Below are positions 18,150-27,544 of a stretch of 64,000 nt of DNA, piece after piece. Location: NCBI GenBank assembly GCA_937902315.1, contig CALGUG010000029.1:1-64000 (forward strand), in the 5' to 3' direction. Source of the DNA: an uncultured Chloroflexales bacterium. Lineage in GTDB: Bacteria; Chloroflexota; Chloroflexia; Chloroflexales; Chloroflexaceae. The translations under genes and the position numbers were made by a program. Each line of letters begins with the position of its first letter. Within the stretch, counting starts at the first letter, position 1. The notes under the pieces were generated by a model, which saw only the letters and a program-made list of their open reading frames with translations, made no database searches and was not told the DNA's origin.

Positions 18150-18407
18150 ATGAATAGTTTTCTGTTTACATTTATTTCTCTGTTTTTCAATGCACTCTGG
18201 ATCGCGTTGCTAGCCCGTGTTCTGCTGAGTTGGGTTGACCCGATGGGCAATATGAAGATCTCGCAGATTGCGCGCGAGTTGACCGAGCCGATTTTGGCTC
18301 CGATTCGCAACATTCTGCCTAATACGGGTATGATCGACCTGTCCCCTCTGATTGCGTTTTTGCTGATCCAGATGATCCAAACCCTTATTCTTAGTGCGCT
18401 TAGGTAA
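18150..18407 (+). CDS. YggT family small membrane protein
   Basis: An 85-residue protein with two hydrophobic helices (about 3-24 and 60-82) and the family's intervening segment VLLSWVDPMGNMKISQIAR, then LTEPILAPIRNILP. YggT proteins are inner-membrane proteins of uncertain function, often linked with cell division or osmotic protection in other phyla. I take the ATG at 18150; a TTG three codons upstream is also possible. The next gene starts only 15 bases later, so the two are probably co-transcribed. Confidence 0.82.
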   Translation: MNSFLFTFISLFFNALWIALLARVLLSWVDPMGNMKISQIARELTEPILAPIRNILPNTGMIDLSPLIAFLLIQMIQTLILSALR

Positions 18408-18422
18408 AAGAAAATAGTGCTG

Positions 18423-20063
18423 ATGCGTTCTCAACGTTTTTTACTGCTAGTGGTGTTTCTTGCAGGCATCGGCACGATGGGCGTCGAGATGGTGATGTCT
18501 CGCTTGTTGGCCCCCTACTTCGGCAGCTCTCAGCCGATTTGGGCAGCGGTCATCGGTCTGACACTCTGTTATCTCGCGCTTGGTTATCGCATCGGAGGTG
18601 CGTTGGCCGACCGTCGTCCTGATCTGCAATTGCTCTACCAAATCATCACATGGGCTGGCTTCCTAACGGGTTTCATTCCCTTGGTTGCACGGCCCATTTT
18701 ACGTTTTGCCCAACAGTCGCTTAGCCAAGTGGCGGCGGGAGGCTTTATCGGGGCCTTGCTGGGCGTGCTCTTGTTGTTCGCTGCCCCGGTGATCTTAATG
18801 GCGACGGTTAGCCCGTTTGCTACCCGTTTGCAGCTTCATCGTGTTGAAGGCGGCCTAGAGACGGCTGGGCGCACGGTCGGAACCTTGTCGTCGGTCTCGA
18901 CGGTTGGCTCTATCATCGGTACCTTTCTGCCGTCCTTGGTTTTGATCCCGGCGATCGGAACCGAGGCCACGCTCTACCTCTTTTCGTTCTTTTTGCTGAT
19001 CATCGGCGTGATCGGCTCGCGCGATGCGCGCTATTGGCTGATGGTCGCTATTATTGCGGTTGTGGCGATCTATACCACCATGCAGCACAAAAGTATTCGG
19101 GCTGCCGATTGTTACCGTTGTGCGCTGGTGACCGAGAAGGAATCGGGCTACAACTATATTCAAGTCGCTTTGCAAGATATCCCCGACCCCAACAGCGGGA
19201 TAGATATGCGCGTCAACTTGATCTTGAACGAGGGCCAAGCGATCCACTCGATCTATCGCCTGAAGTACAAAGAGACGGGCGATCCGCTCGATCTGCTGAC
19301 GGGCGGCGGGCCGTGGGATTATTTCGCGGTCGCGCCCTATGTCTATCCCAATCGCAGTGTCGACTCGGTCAAGAGTTTGGCGATGTTGGGTTCGGCGGCG
19401 GGCACGGTGCCCAAGCAATTTTTGGCCTCTTATGGCTCTGATATGATTATCGACGCCGTCGAGATCGACCCAGCTATTATCGAAATGGGGCGCAAGTATT
19501 TCGACCTTGAATCAGAGACCGAGGCGGCTCCGAACTATCGCACCCACGCCCAAGATGCGCGTTATTGGCTGGCTACCACCGACAAAACCTACGATGTGAT
19601 TGGTATGGACGCCTACCATCAGCCCTACATTCCCTTTCACCTGACGACAGTTGAGTTCTTCAGCGAGGTCAAAGCCCACCTGAACGAACAGGGTGTAGCG
19701 GTTGTGAACGCAGGACGCACTCCCAACGACGATCGGCTGGTCAATGTGTTAGCGAGCACTATGCTCGAGGTCTTTCCGCAAGTCTTTATTATCGATACAA
19801 CCGGTTTCGCCAACTCGCTGATTATCGGTGTGAACACACCAGTTGGCGATGGCCCAGCCAACTTTGCCGATAATGCCGACGCTATGGAGGTGCTTGCGCT
19901 CAAGCAGGTGATGTACTGGGCCATGTACCAAGGTAACGAGCCGGTGCGCGAGTTTACGCGTGATCAAGCCCGTTTTGAGCCATTGACCGACGATCACGCC
20001 CCCATCGAGCAGCTGATCGACTCGCTGATCTTGAGCGAGGCTCAACGGATCATCATTGAGTAG
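18423..20063 (+). CDS. Membrane-fused spermidine synthase-like protein
   Basis: A 546-residue protein. Residues 1-230 hold about seven hydrophobic helices like the MFS-like half of fused MFS/spermidine synthases. Residues 240-546 form a Rossmann methyltransferase/aminopropyltransferase-like domain (LAMLGSAAGTVPKQFLA; IDAVEIDPAIIEMGRKYF; DVIGMDAYHQPYIPFHLT). The catalytic-loop region keeps the GMDAY segment, but the glycine-rich loop is looser than in true SpeE, so aminopropyl transfer is not assured; some relatives act on other substrates. The ATG at 18423 is preferred; a GTG two codons earlier lies next to weak ribosome-site sequence. The gene ends two bases from a convergent gene. Confidence 0.8.
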   Translation: MRSQRFLLLVVFLAGIGTMGVEMVMSRLLAPYFGSSQPIWAAVIGLTLCYLALGYRIGGALADRRPDLQLLYQIITWAGFLTGFIPLVARPILRFAQQSLSQVAAGGFIGALLGVLLLFAAPVILMATVSPFATRLQLHRVEGGLETAGRTVGTLSSVSTVGSIIGTFLPSLVLIPAIGTEATLYLFSFFLLIIGVIGSRDARYWLMVAIIAVVAIYTTMQHKSIRAADCYRCALVTEKESGYNYIQVALQDIPDPNSGIDMRVNLILNEGQAIHSIYRLKYKETGDPLDLLTGGGPWDYFAVAPYVYPNRSVDSVKSLAMLGSAAGTVPKQFLASYGSDMIIDAVEIDPAIIEMGRKYFDLESETEAAPNYRTHAQDARYWLATTDKTYDVIGMDAYHQPYIPFHLTTVEFFSEVKAHLNEQGVAVVNAGRTPNDDRLVNVLASTMLEVFPQVFIIDTTGFANSLIIGVNTPVGDGPANFADNADAMEVLALKQVMYWAMYQGNEPVREFTRDQARFEPLTDDHAPIEQLIDSLILSEAQRIIIE

Positions 20064-20065
20064 GC

Positions 20066-20893
20066 TTAGTTTACAAAGCTGCCGACCCACACGCTGGCCT
20101 CTTCGATGACGCGGAAGCCGAGCTTTTCGGCCAAGCGCAAGGAGGGTAGGTTGCGGCTGTTGCATTCCCAATAGGGCTGAATGCCTTTGCCGAGCGCTTG
20201 ATGTAGGAATTTGATAGCGCAGGCGCAGGCGAGACCTAGGCGTTGATACTCGTGATGGGTCGCGATCCCAATGCCGCAGTGGCGCTGGCTCATAAATTCG
20301 GCGGTACAGGCGCTGACGATGTGCTGATCAATGATGGCCGCTGCGCCGAAACCGGCCTGATAGAAGCTCTCGCGGTTTGGCCACATGCCTTCGATCTCTT
20401 CGCAGACCCATTCGCGCCACTGAATCGCCTCGTTTTCTAACAACGCTCGATCGATCGCAACGATCTGAGCGTTTCTTTTTGGCGCGAATTTCGCCACGAT
20501 CGGCTTGTCGTAGCGATACAAGCGGATAAAGGCTGTGTCGTGCAGCAGACCGGGCCAGCAGCTCTGAATAAAGGCATCGGGCAATGGATCGAGTGAGCGT
20601 AGTTTGAAGTGGGCCTTGGCAAGGTTGCTTGCGCGCGGCACGATCTCGCTCGCCACCAGTTCGGCGAGGCTGTCTTGGCATGCGATGCTCGATGTAAACT
20701 GGCTTAGGTAAAACGTATTGTTTGCTTGCTCCCAGAGCAGATAAGCTGTTCCAACTTCATGTTCGATCATCCAAGCTTCGGCTTTGGTATAGCCTTCCAA
20801 AATCGAATCAATCACCAGCGTCAGTTGCTCCGAAGAGAATGCCGACCTATGCTGGTTGAGTTCATGGATCGATAGATTTTTTATGGTATTCAA
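20066..20893 (-). CDS. GNAT acetyltransferase (GNAT_acetyltran type)
   Basis: A 275-residue protein whose C-terminal half (150-275) is a GNAT fold: acetyl-CoA loop region THHEYQRLGLACACAIKFL and the C-terminal CNSRNLPSLRLAEKLGFRV. The N-terminal half is a divergent GNAT-like domain. This two-part architecture fits the Firmicute-type GNAT_acetyltran family of small-molecule acetyltransferases. The substrate is unknown. It is convergent with the spermidine-synthase-like gene (2 bases between stops) and divergent from the sugar dehydrogenase gene. Confidence 0.78.
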   Translation of the reverse strand: MNTIKNLSIHELNQHRSAFSSEQLTLVIDSILEGYTKAEAWMIEHEVGTAYLLWEQANNTFYLSQFTSSIACQDSLAELVASEIVPRASNLAKAHFKLRSLDPLPDAFIQSCWPGLLHDTAFIRLYRYDKPIVAKFAPKRNAQIVAIDRALLENEAIQWREWVCEEIEGMWPNRESFYQAGFGAAAIIDQHIVSACTAEFMSQRHCGIGIATHHEYQRLGLACACAIKFLHQALGKGIQPYWECNSRNLPSLRLAEKLGFRVIEEASVWVGSFVN

Positions 20894-21006
20894 ATTCTAT
20901 TCCCTATAGATATGCTACACTGAACGCTAGACAGAATTATAAATGACAAAGCTCCTCATTGGCTCTCAGAATACGCCCCTATTTGGCGTAGCGAAGGAGA
21001 ATCCCC

Positions 21007-23184
21007 ATGATCGCCTGGCAACGATGCTGGTTTCGCGTGAGTTTCGTCATCATTTGTGTCTTGTGTTTAGCAGTTGTACCTATTAAGGCGGCTGTTCCAG
21101 CGGAATTTGAAGACCAGCTCTTTGTAAATGTGAGCGCTCCTACCGCCTTTGAGGTCTTGCCCGATGGGCGCATGTTGGTGACCCAACAGTCTGGCCTGCT
21201 ACGCTTGGTCAAAAATGGCGTGCTGCAGACAGAGCCTGTGCTCGATCTCAGTTCGCAGATCTGCACCCAAAGCGAGCGCGGCCTGCTCGGAGTAGCCGCC
21301 CACCCTAATTTCCCGAGCCAACCCTACATTTATCTGTTCTACACCCGCCGACATCCGAGCAACGTGTGTGTTCAACGGGTCAATAGTGACGACCCCTTCG
21401 CCGATTCGCCCTCGAACCGTGTTTCGCGCTTCACCATGCAGGGCGATCAGATCGATCCCGCCAGCGAGCTGCCGCTGATCGAACATATCCCCTCGTTTGC
21501 TGGCAATCACAATGGCGGCGATCTGGCCTTTGGCAAAGATGGCTATCTTTACATCAGCGTGGGCGACTCAGGTTGTTACTATGCTGATCGCAATCGTTGC
21601 GCCGGGCAAAACCCAGCCGCTCGTGAAACACACACCCTGCTAGGTAAGATACTGCGCCTCAATCCTGATGGCACTGTTCCATCTAGCAATCCGTATGCAA
21701 GCAGTGGCGAAGTATGCCGTGTAACAGGGCGAACCAGCGCACCTTACGAGGGCAAACATTGCCAAGAGACCTTCGCTTGGGGCCTGCGCAACCCCTTCCG
21801 CATCGCCTTCGATCCGAACGCTTCAGGAACGCGCTTCTTTATCAACGATGTCGGTCAAGGCGTGTGGGAGGAGATTGACGAAGGTGTTGCGGGGGCCGAT
21901 TACGGTTGGAACGATCGCGAAGGGCACTGCGCCAATGGATCGAGCACAAACTGCCCGCCGCCGCCCGCGAATCAAATCGATCCGATCTTCGATTATCAGC
22001 ATACCAATGATTGTAATGCCGCTGGTGTACGCGGCAACTCCATTACGGGTGGGGCCTTTGTGCCGCAGGGCGTCTGGCCGAGCGAATACGATGGCGATTA
22101 CCTTTTTGGTGAATATGTCTGCGGCAAGATCTTCCGCCTCGACTATAGCGGATCAAGCTTCGCGCCGCTTACGTTTGCGAACAACTTGGGCAATAGCAGC
22201 GCTGTTCATATGGAGTTCGCCACCATCAATGGCGAAACCGCGCTCTATTACACCAGCATGGCCGGAGGCGGCCAAGTTCGCAAGGTTGTCTACACGGGCG
22301 CGCTCAACCGCTCGCCCCAAGCTGTGCTGAGCGCCAGCCCGACCAGCGGCGCGCTGCCCTTGTTGGTGCAGTTCGATGCCAGCGCCAGCAGCGATCCCGA
22401 CGGCGATAGTCTGCTCTATAGCTGGGATTTCGGCGATGGTACGACGGCTCCCGCCAGCCCCAACCCGCAGATCAGCCATAGCTATACCACAATCGGCAAC
22501 TATACGGCAACTGTCACGCTCGACGACGGCCGAGGCGCGCGAAGCAGTGCTTCGATACTGATCAGTGCGGGCAACCACGCCCCGTTGCCTGTGATCGAAG
22601 AGCCTGCGCCCGACAAGCGCTACCAGGTTGGCGAGACGCTCGTTTTGCGCGGCAGCGCTAGCGATGTCGAAGATGGCCAGCTCGAAGGTGCGCAGCTTGA
22701 ATGGAGCGTGATTCTGCACCACAACGAACATACGCATCCTTACGCAGGGCCGACCACGGGCATCAGCACCACGATCGTTGCTCCGCCGCCCGAAGATCTG
22801 CTGGCCACCGAGACCAGTTACCTTGAGATCGTCTTGCGGGCGCGCGACAGCCAAGGCGTGACTGGCGTGATCACTCAGGCGATCTACCCGCAGCTGGTCA
22901 CGATCACGCTAGAGAGCGAGCCAGCGGGCGCTTTTGTGACGGTCAACGGCGAGCGCTTCCAGACGCCCAGTAGCTTTGTTTCATGGCCGGGTTATCAGCT
23001 CAATCTGCGGGCCGATCCTCAACTCTCGCCTGAAGGCACTTGGCTGATCCCGCAGGGTTGGCAGCACGGCGGCGAAGCGATTCAGAGTGTGATCACACCA
23101 GCGCAAGATACGAGCTACCGAGCCATGTTTGTTTCAGGTGCGCGCATTTTGATGCCACTGGTGCTGCAAAGCCCACAAGACTGA
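21007..23184 (+). CDS. Secreted PQQ-type glucose/sorbosone dehydrogenase with PKD domain
   Basis: A 725-residue exported protein. Residues 1-29 are a signal peptide (hydrophobic VSFVIICVLCLAVV, cut near AVPA). Residues 35-430 are a six-bladed GSDH propeller: RGLLGVAAHPNF, NHNGGDLAFGKDGYLYISVGD, and WGLRNPFRIAFDP are hallmark segments of soluble PQQ aldose dehydrogenases. Residues 434-520 are a PKD domain (YSWDFGDGT). The rest is beta-rich and ends with ILMPLVLQ, a motif resembling C-termini of other exported proteins of this phylum. It probably oxidises sugars outside the membrane. AAGGAG sits 7 bases before the ATG. It appears to be transcribed alone. Confidence 0.85.
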   Translation: MIAWQRCWFRVSFVIICVLCLAVVPIKAAVPAEFEDQLFVNVSAPTAFEVLPDGRMLVTQQSGLLRLVKNGVLQTEPVLDLSSQICTQSERGLLGVAAHPNFPSQPYIYLFYTRRHPSNVCVQRVNSDDPFADSPSNRVSRFTMQGDQIDPASELPLIEHIPSFAGNHNGGDLAFGKDGYLYISVGDSGCYYADRNRCAGQNPAARETHTLLGKILRLNPDGTVPSSNPYASSGEVCRVTGRTSAPYEGKHCQETFAWGLRNPFRIAFDPNASGTRFFINDVGQGVWEEIDEGVAGADYGWNDREGHCANGSSTNCPPPPANQIDPIFDYQHTNDCNAAGVRGNSITGGAFVPQGVWPSEYDGDYLFGEYVCGKIFRLDYSGSSFAPLTFANNLGNSSAVHMEFATINGETALYYTSMAGGGQVRKVVYTGALNRSPQAVLSASPTSGALPLLVQFDASASSDPDGDSLLYSWDFGDGTTAPASPNPQISHSYTTIGNYTATVTLDDGRGARSSASILISAGNHAPLPVIEEPAPDKRYQVGETLVLRGSASDVEDGQLEGAQLEWSVILHHNEHTHPYAGPTTGISTTIVAPPPEDLLATETSYLEIVLRARDSQGVTGVITQAIYPQLVTITLESEPAGAFVTVNGERFQTPSSFVSWPGYQLNLRADPQLSPEGTWLIPQGWQHGGEAIQSVITPAQDTSYRAMFVSGARILMPLVLQSPQD

Positions 23185-23245
23185 GTGCGCTTGTTCTTTG
23201 CAACATTCTGGCGGAAAAGGGTGTTTCTTTTCATTCAGTCCTCAG

Positions 23246-23809
23246 CGCGTCCGCCTACGGCTATCAGCAGGGCTAGCCTGCCCTCACCCCCCGGCCCCCT
23301 CTCCCGCACTGCGGGCGAGGGGGTGAATGTCTCCGCGTTCTGTGCTCTCAAGGATAATCCCGCGATGGTATGCGAACTATTGCCTTTGGCTGCCGACACG
23401 ACTGTTGGCTAATGCATAGCATTGCGGGAGAAGGGAGCGAGTGCCCTCATCTCCGACCTCTCTCCTGATACCAAATCCGGTTGATTAGGTTCTCTTTGGC
23501 CTTCGGCAGAGCGGAACGTGACTCTCTTTTTCCCGGCTTTTCGTTTTTCTGAGCGAAGAGCATGCACGTCGTTAAACGGATTTGGTATGAGAAGCAGGAG
23601 AAGGGTGCATACGCACTCTGTAGCCACATGACCGTACTCTGCCCGAAGCTGTACCCTTCGACAGGCTCACCAACCAAGCACGCCGAAGGGCAAGGTACGG
23701 CTTCGGGGTATGGTGAGCAGCACGCTGAGCGCGTAACACAGCGCTGCTGGCAGCGCTGGCAAGCAGCCCGAATGGAAGGAAAGGATGTTGATAGCCGAAG
23801 GCGGACGCG
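23246..23809. repeat. Mosaic intergenic repeat locus with inverted core pair and nested MITE
   Basis: Fills the 740-base gap between the sugar dehydrogenase and SpoIIE genes. Minus core at 23246-23263 and plus core at 23792-23809. Internal blocks match the locus at 8573-9034: the GC hairpin (23295-23307 with 23311-23323), the block around 23347-23421 and the block 23588-23800. A 119-base MITE-like element sits inside at 23469-23587. Short open frames here are repeat by-products. Confidence 0.85.
23469..23587 (+). mobile_element. MITE-like element, 119 bases
   Basis: Terminal inverted repeats TACCAAATCCG (23469-23479) and CGGATTTGGTA (23577-23587) with TA at both outer ends, as expected for a TA target. 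It has no coding capacity. The flanks CTCTCCTGA and GAAGCAGG join up in the related sequence at about 8675-8692, which looks like an empty site. A second, 165-base copy lies at 52320-52484. Confidence 0.75.
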
Positions 23810-23902
23810 CTAGCAGTCGAATGGTAGCGAGCGATTTTACCGTTTGAGTACTGAACGCATCGAATGGATTGACTATCAACTGAGGAGAGGCATCAGGCAG
23901 CT

Positions 23903-23945
23903 GAAAAAGAAGTGTGCGGGTTTGCTATCAGCAGCGAACCCGCAC
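23903..23945 (-). terminator. Terminator of the SpoIIE phosphatase gene, overlapping its stop codon
   Basis: Inverted repeat of 9 bases (23914-23922 with 23937-23945), followed on the minus strand by TTCTTTTTC. The gene's stop codon (23928-23930) lies in the loop. Confidence 0.75.
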
Positions 23946-26417
23946 AATCACAATCGTCACATCGTCGTCGACCTCTATGCCTTCGGTGAAGGCGTTGAGC
24001 CCTTTGAGCATAGCGTCGATCGCCGCTTGGGCATCTTGATCGCAGGGCGCTTTGGCGAACAGCTCGGCCACGCCATCGAAGCTTAACAACTCCCCCTGAG
24101 GCGAATGGGCTTCGAGTAGGCCGTCGGTGCAGAGCAAGAGCATATCGCCCGGGCCGAGCGTGTGGCAGCTCACCGGATAGGCGTTACTTGGCAGCGGTGA
24201 GCCGAGCGGCAAACCACCGATCTCAAGCCATTCGGTTGTGCCATCGGCGCGGCGTAAAAGTGGAGGAATCGCGCCCGCGTTGGCGGCTTGCAGCTGGAAA
24301 TAGGAGTTGTCGGCGGGCGTGCAGCCCTTGGCCTTGAATAAGAGATAGCAGAGCGCGACGTTCTGGCGATTTTGGGCCGTGTAGCTGCGCAACTGCTGAT
24401 TGACCCGCTCTAACACCACGTCGGGCGCCTCTTCTTGAGCCGAAACGGTGTTGAGCACGGCGCTCGTCACCGCCATCATCAGGGCCGCGGGCACCCCCTT
24501 GCCGCTCACATCGCCGACCGCCAGACTGATGCTACAAGGGTCGCGCCGCTGCATAGCATAGAGATCGCCGCCCACATCGCTAGCCGAGAGGTTGATCGCC
24601 GCAATGTCGAGCTGGCCATGGCTGAGCGTGGTCGCAGGCAGCAGACTCTCTTGAATGCGGCGCGCGACGGCCAGTTCGTAGCGCAGACTGGCTTGGGCCG
24701 AGTTCTGTTCCAGCAGACGGGCGTTCTCGACCGCGCCCGCGATGCGGTCCGATAGTTCGTCGAGCGCGGCGATCGCTTGGCGATCGTACCAACCGCCCGA
24801 TTTCAACTGACCCAGAGCGTACATACCGACCGAACGTCCGCCTGCTACCAGAATAAAGGCTAACTGGAATCCGTAGTCGAGCAGCGGCTGGGCCCAAGCT
24901 GGGCTGTTGTTGTCGCGCCAGTTTTGCAGAATCAGCGCGCGCTCGAGCGGCCAGTTTGGGGGCAGCTCGATCGTGACTTGTTGGCCATCTCGAGCATAGC
25001 CCACATACTTGCCATCTTCCAACAGCAACAACATGGCCTGCTCGATATTGAGCTGTTTGGGCAGCTCTTCGCCCAGTAGTGGCAAGAGCGCGTTCCAGCC
25101 CTCGATGCCGCGCAAATTGCGTCCGGCGGCTCGTATCAGTTGTAGCAGGTTGTAGCGGCTGCGGTAGAGGTAGCGGTTGACCACTAGACGGGCGATCCGC
25201 AGCATGGGGTTGAAGCAGCCTGCGATCAAAACCGTCGCGATAAAGTTGGTGACGCTGTTGAGCTGAATGCCTGCGATGGGCACTAAAACTCGACTTAGGG
25301 TTGCGATAGTGATGGTATAGATCGTCCCTAGGCCCACTAACATCAGGCTATAGGCGATGCTGCGGTTGAGAATCTCATCGACATCGAGCAGTCGAAAGCG
25401 CAGAATCGCCAGCGAGAAGCTGACCGGAACGGCGGTCATAGGCACCATCGAGATCGCATAGGCCAGCGGGTTGCCCATTTCAAATAGGGTTGGAATGGCG
25501 AAGAGCGCCAGCCAAGGCGGTACGCCGATCAGCAAGCCCCAAGCGATCCAACGTAGTTGGGCACGCGCCGCTGGATTGCGGGTCTTGCGATAGCTATAGA
25601 TGCTTAGGAACGTCGTGATCGAGGCGATGATGATTGCGATTGAAGGTACCAGCTTGCCGGTGATAAAGGTTGCACGTTGCAGTCCTGTGCCGGGCACCAG
25701 CAGCAGAGCCGCTACGCAGATCAGAAAACCGATCGCGTAGATCCCTACTGGTAGCCAGAAGGGATGCCAGATCCGCGCGCGGTGCGAATAGCCTAGGAAG
25801 AAGACGAATGCACCGCTCAGCATTCCCGTCGAGATCATCATGATCGGGCCGATGATCGGTTCGGCGATCCAGTTGAGCGGCGGTGTATTGCGCAGCGGAA
25901 TCAAGATCAACGAGATGCTCAGCCCGATGAATGCGACTCGTACCCCCTGTTCGGCTGGGGTGAGTTTGCGCAACAAGCTGAGAATCGTCACCACAAACAG
26001 ACAGCCCAACAGAACTAGCAAAGGGCCAGTCCAACGCAGCGCCATTTGATGGAAGGGAAAGATTTGGGAGCGAGTGGTGACAGTCAGAATGCGGTTGTCG
26101 CGGTTGATTGTGACCCGATAGATACTGTCAACCTCTGCGACTCGGTTGAGGCCCGTATCGGCCCACGTATCGGGGCTGAGTTGATTGGCCGCTAGAATCA
26201 GGTCATTCTCTTGCAGCGCGCCTGTTGGGTCATACGACACATCGACGTGTCGCATGTCGCTGACGGTGATGACGGGCAAACTAGGCGCAAATGCCGCCAG
26301 TAGATAGGAACAGGCGGCAAACAGCATCAGTAATAAGGGGGTGATGAGACGCCACCAGGGCAGATGACGTTGTTTAAAATTGATGGCGTTCATACCACTA
26401 TGGAGGGCATAGCCCAC
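23928..26417 (-). CDS. Membrane-bound SpoIIE/PP2C-type serine phosphatase
   Basis: An 829-residue sensor phosphatase. After a first transmembrane helix (about 22-42), residues 45-115 form an extracytoplasmic segment, perhaps PDZ-like (ALQENDLILAANQ). About eight further helices span 125-430. A GAF-like domain follows (about 440-565), then a helical linker ARRIQESLLPA and a SpoIIE phosphatase domain (575-829) with metal-ligand segments DVGGDLYA, VGDVSGKGVPAA and LLCTDGLLEA. Such proteins usually dephosphorylate an anti-sigma-factor antagonist in response to an envelope signal; no partner gene is adjacent. A GTG at 26417 with GGGAGGG upstream, or an ATG 8 codons later, may be the start. An inverted repeat covers this region. 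Confidence 0.85.
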   Translation of the reverse strand: MGYALHSGMNAINFKQRHLPWWRLITPLLLMLFAACSYLLAAFAPSLPVITVSDMRHVDVSYDPTGALQENDLILAANQLSPDTWADTGLNRVAEVDSIYRVTINRDNRILTVTTRSQIFPFHQMALRWTGPLLVLLGCLFVVTILSLLRKLTPAEQGVRVAFIGLSISLILIPLRNTPPLNWIAEPIIGPIMMISTGMLSGAFVFFLGYSHRARIWHPFWLPVGIYAIGFLICVAALLLVPGTGLQRATFITGKLVPSIAIIIASITTFLSIYSYRKTRNPAARAQLRWIAWGLLIGVPPWLALFAIPTLFEMGNPLAYAISMVPMTAVPVSFSLAILRFRLLDVDEILNRSIAYSLMLVGLGTIYTITIATLSRVLVPIAGIQLNSVTNFIATVLIAGCFNPMLRIARLVVNRYLYRSRYNLLQLIRAAGRNLRGIEGWNALLPLLGEELPKQLNIEQAMLLLLEDGKYVGYARDGQQVTIELPPNWPLERALILQNWRDNNSPAWAQPLLDYGFQLAFILVAGGRSVGMYALGQLKSGGWYDRQAIAALDELSDRIAGAVENARLLEQNSAQASLRYELAVARRIQESLLPATTLSHGQLDIAAINLSASDVGGDLYAMQRRDPCSISLAVGDVSGKGVPAALMMAVTSAVLNTVSAQEEAPDVVLERVNQQLRSYTAQNRQNVALCYLLFKAKGCTPADNSYFQLQAANAGAIPPLLRRADGTTEWLEIGGLPLGSPLPSNAYPVSCHTLGPGDMLLLCTDGLLEAHSPQGELLSFDGVAELFAKAPCDQDAQAAIDAMLKGLNAFTEGIEVDDDVTIVIVRVRC

Positions 26418-26432
26418 ATAGGCCCTCCCATC
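26390..26432 (-). promoter_or_regulatory. Inverted repeat over the translation start of the SpoIIE gene
   Basis: Near-palindrome with arms ATGGGAGGGC and GCCCTCCAT spanning the ribosome-binding site and both candidate starts. A folded message would hide GGGAGGG, so translational control is possible. Confidence 0.35.
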
Positions 26433-26500
26433 ATCTCCATTATTCGCGAAGCAGACTGTTCTCCATTGTAGTCCACTCTTGCATGGGCGGCAAGTAGATC

Positions 26501-27505
26501 TTATGTTGTTTGTCGGGGTGCTTCTTGGGTACTTGTATCGGTTGTGTTGAGTGCTTCGGCAGCCTTACCTAACGGGAACCAGAACGAGGTAATGAACCCG
26601 ACGACAATGTGTTCGATATTGAGCAACAAAAAGAGCAACGAGAGACTGATAGCAAGTTCAGTTCCATATCCGTAGAACTGAAGCGCAGCAACCAAAATGC
26701 CATCGCGCACGCCAATGCCGCTAAACGAGATCGGCAGCACTTGTACTACTGCGATCAGGGCCGAGACGCTCATCACCGTAAAGAGCGGCACGCGGTCGAG
26801 CCCCAGCGCCAAGAAGAGCAACCAGAGCCGCCAAAAGGTGAAGCCCGCCGAGATCAGCGACGAGACCAGCATGGTCAGCACAAGCGGCAGGCGCAGCGTG
26901 AGCGAGTTGAGCTGCTCTTGCCAGCGTGCGAGGGTTGCGCTCAGTTTGCCCGGCAGAATGCGGGGCAGGAACGAACTCAGCAGCCATTCGCGCGGCGTGC
27001 GCGCCAGCAGCAGACCGGTCGCTGTGAGAATGCCAACACAACTTACAACGACTAACGCGGTCTGTAGCCGTGGGTCTGGCAAAAACTGGCTAAAGACGAA
27101 CACACTTAACGAAGCGATGACTGCCATAACCAAGAGGTCGCAGAGCCGATCGAGTACTACGCTGAGCATAGCGGGTGCTAGGGGCGCACCTCGGTCGCGC
27201 AGGTAGAAGGCTTTGACTAAGTCGCCCGCCTGGCCCGGAGTGGTTGCACCCAAGAAGAGGCCAACCGTATAGAGACCGATCGCCGTTTTGAGCGGCAGAT
27301 CGATCTGCATATCTTTGAGAATCTGTTGCCAGCGCCACGATTTGATCCAGATAAACGGTGGCATCAAGATCAGCGCCAGCACGATCGGCCAAAGTTTTGC
27401 TTGACGTAAAATAATGAGTAATTGAGTGAAATCAATCGTTGTAAGGAAGTAGATCAGGAGAGCTGGGCCAAGTAAACGCAGCACCCACGGCAAGTATCGC
27501 TTCAT
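26501..27505 (-). CDS. Lysylphosphatidylglycerol synthase-like membrane protein (UPF0104)
   Basis: A 334-residue integral membrane protein with about eight helices. It has the family's conserved segments KSWRWQQIL (about 55-63), LGATTPGQAGDLVKAFYL (about 84-101), VVLDRLCDL (about 116) and LPISFSGIGVRDG (about 258-270). This is the transmembrane part of MprF-type enzymes without the aminoacyl-transfer domain; stand-alone members are proposed flippases or glycolipid-related transporters. AAGGA lies 5 bases before the ATG. It lies between the SpoIIE gene and the acyl-modification pair, all on the minus strand. Confidence 0.82.
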   Translation of the reverse strand: MKRYLPWVLRLLGPALLIYFLTTIDFTQLLIILRQAKLWPIVLALILMPPFIWIKSWRWQQILKDMQIDLPLKTAIGLYTVGLFLGATTPGQAGDLVKAFYLRDRGAPLAPAMLSVVLDRLCDLLVMAVIASLSVFVFSQFLPDPRLQTALVVVSCVGILTATGLLLARTPREWLLSSFLPRILPGKLSATLARWQEQLNSLTLRLPLVLTMLVSSLISAGFTFWRLWLLFLALGLDRVPLFTVMSVSALIAVVQVLPISFSGIGVRDGILVAALQFYGYGTELAISLSLLFLLLNIEHIVVGFITSFWFPLGKAAEALNTTDTSTQEAPRQTT

Positions 27506-27544
27506 AATATCCTTATGATGAGAATATAGGAATGCAACAACGGT

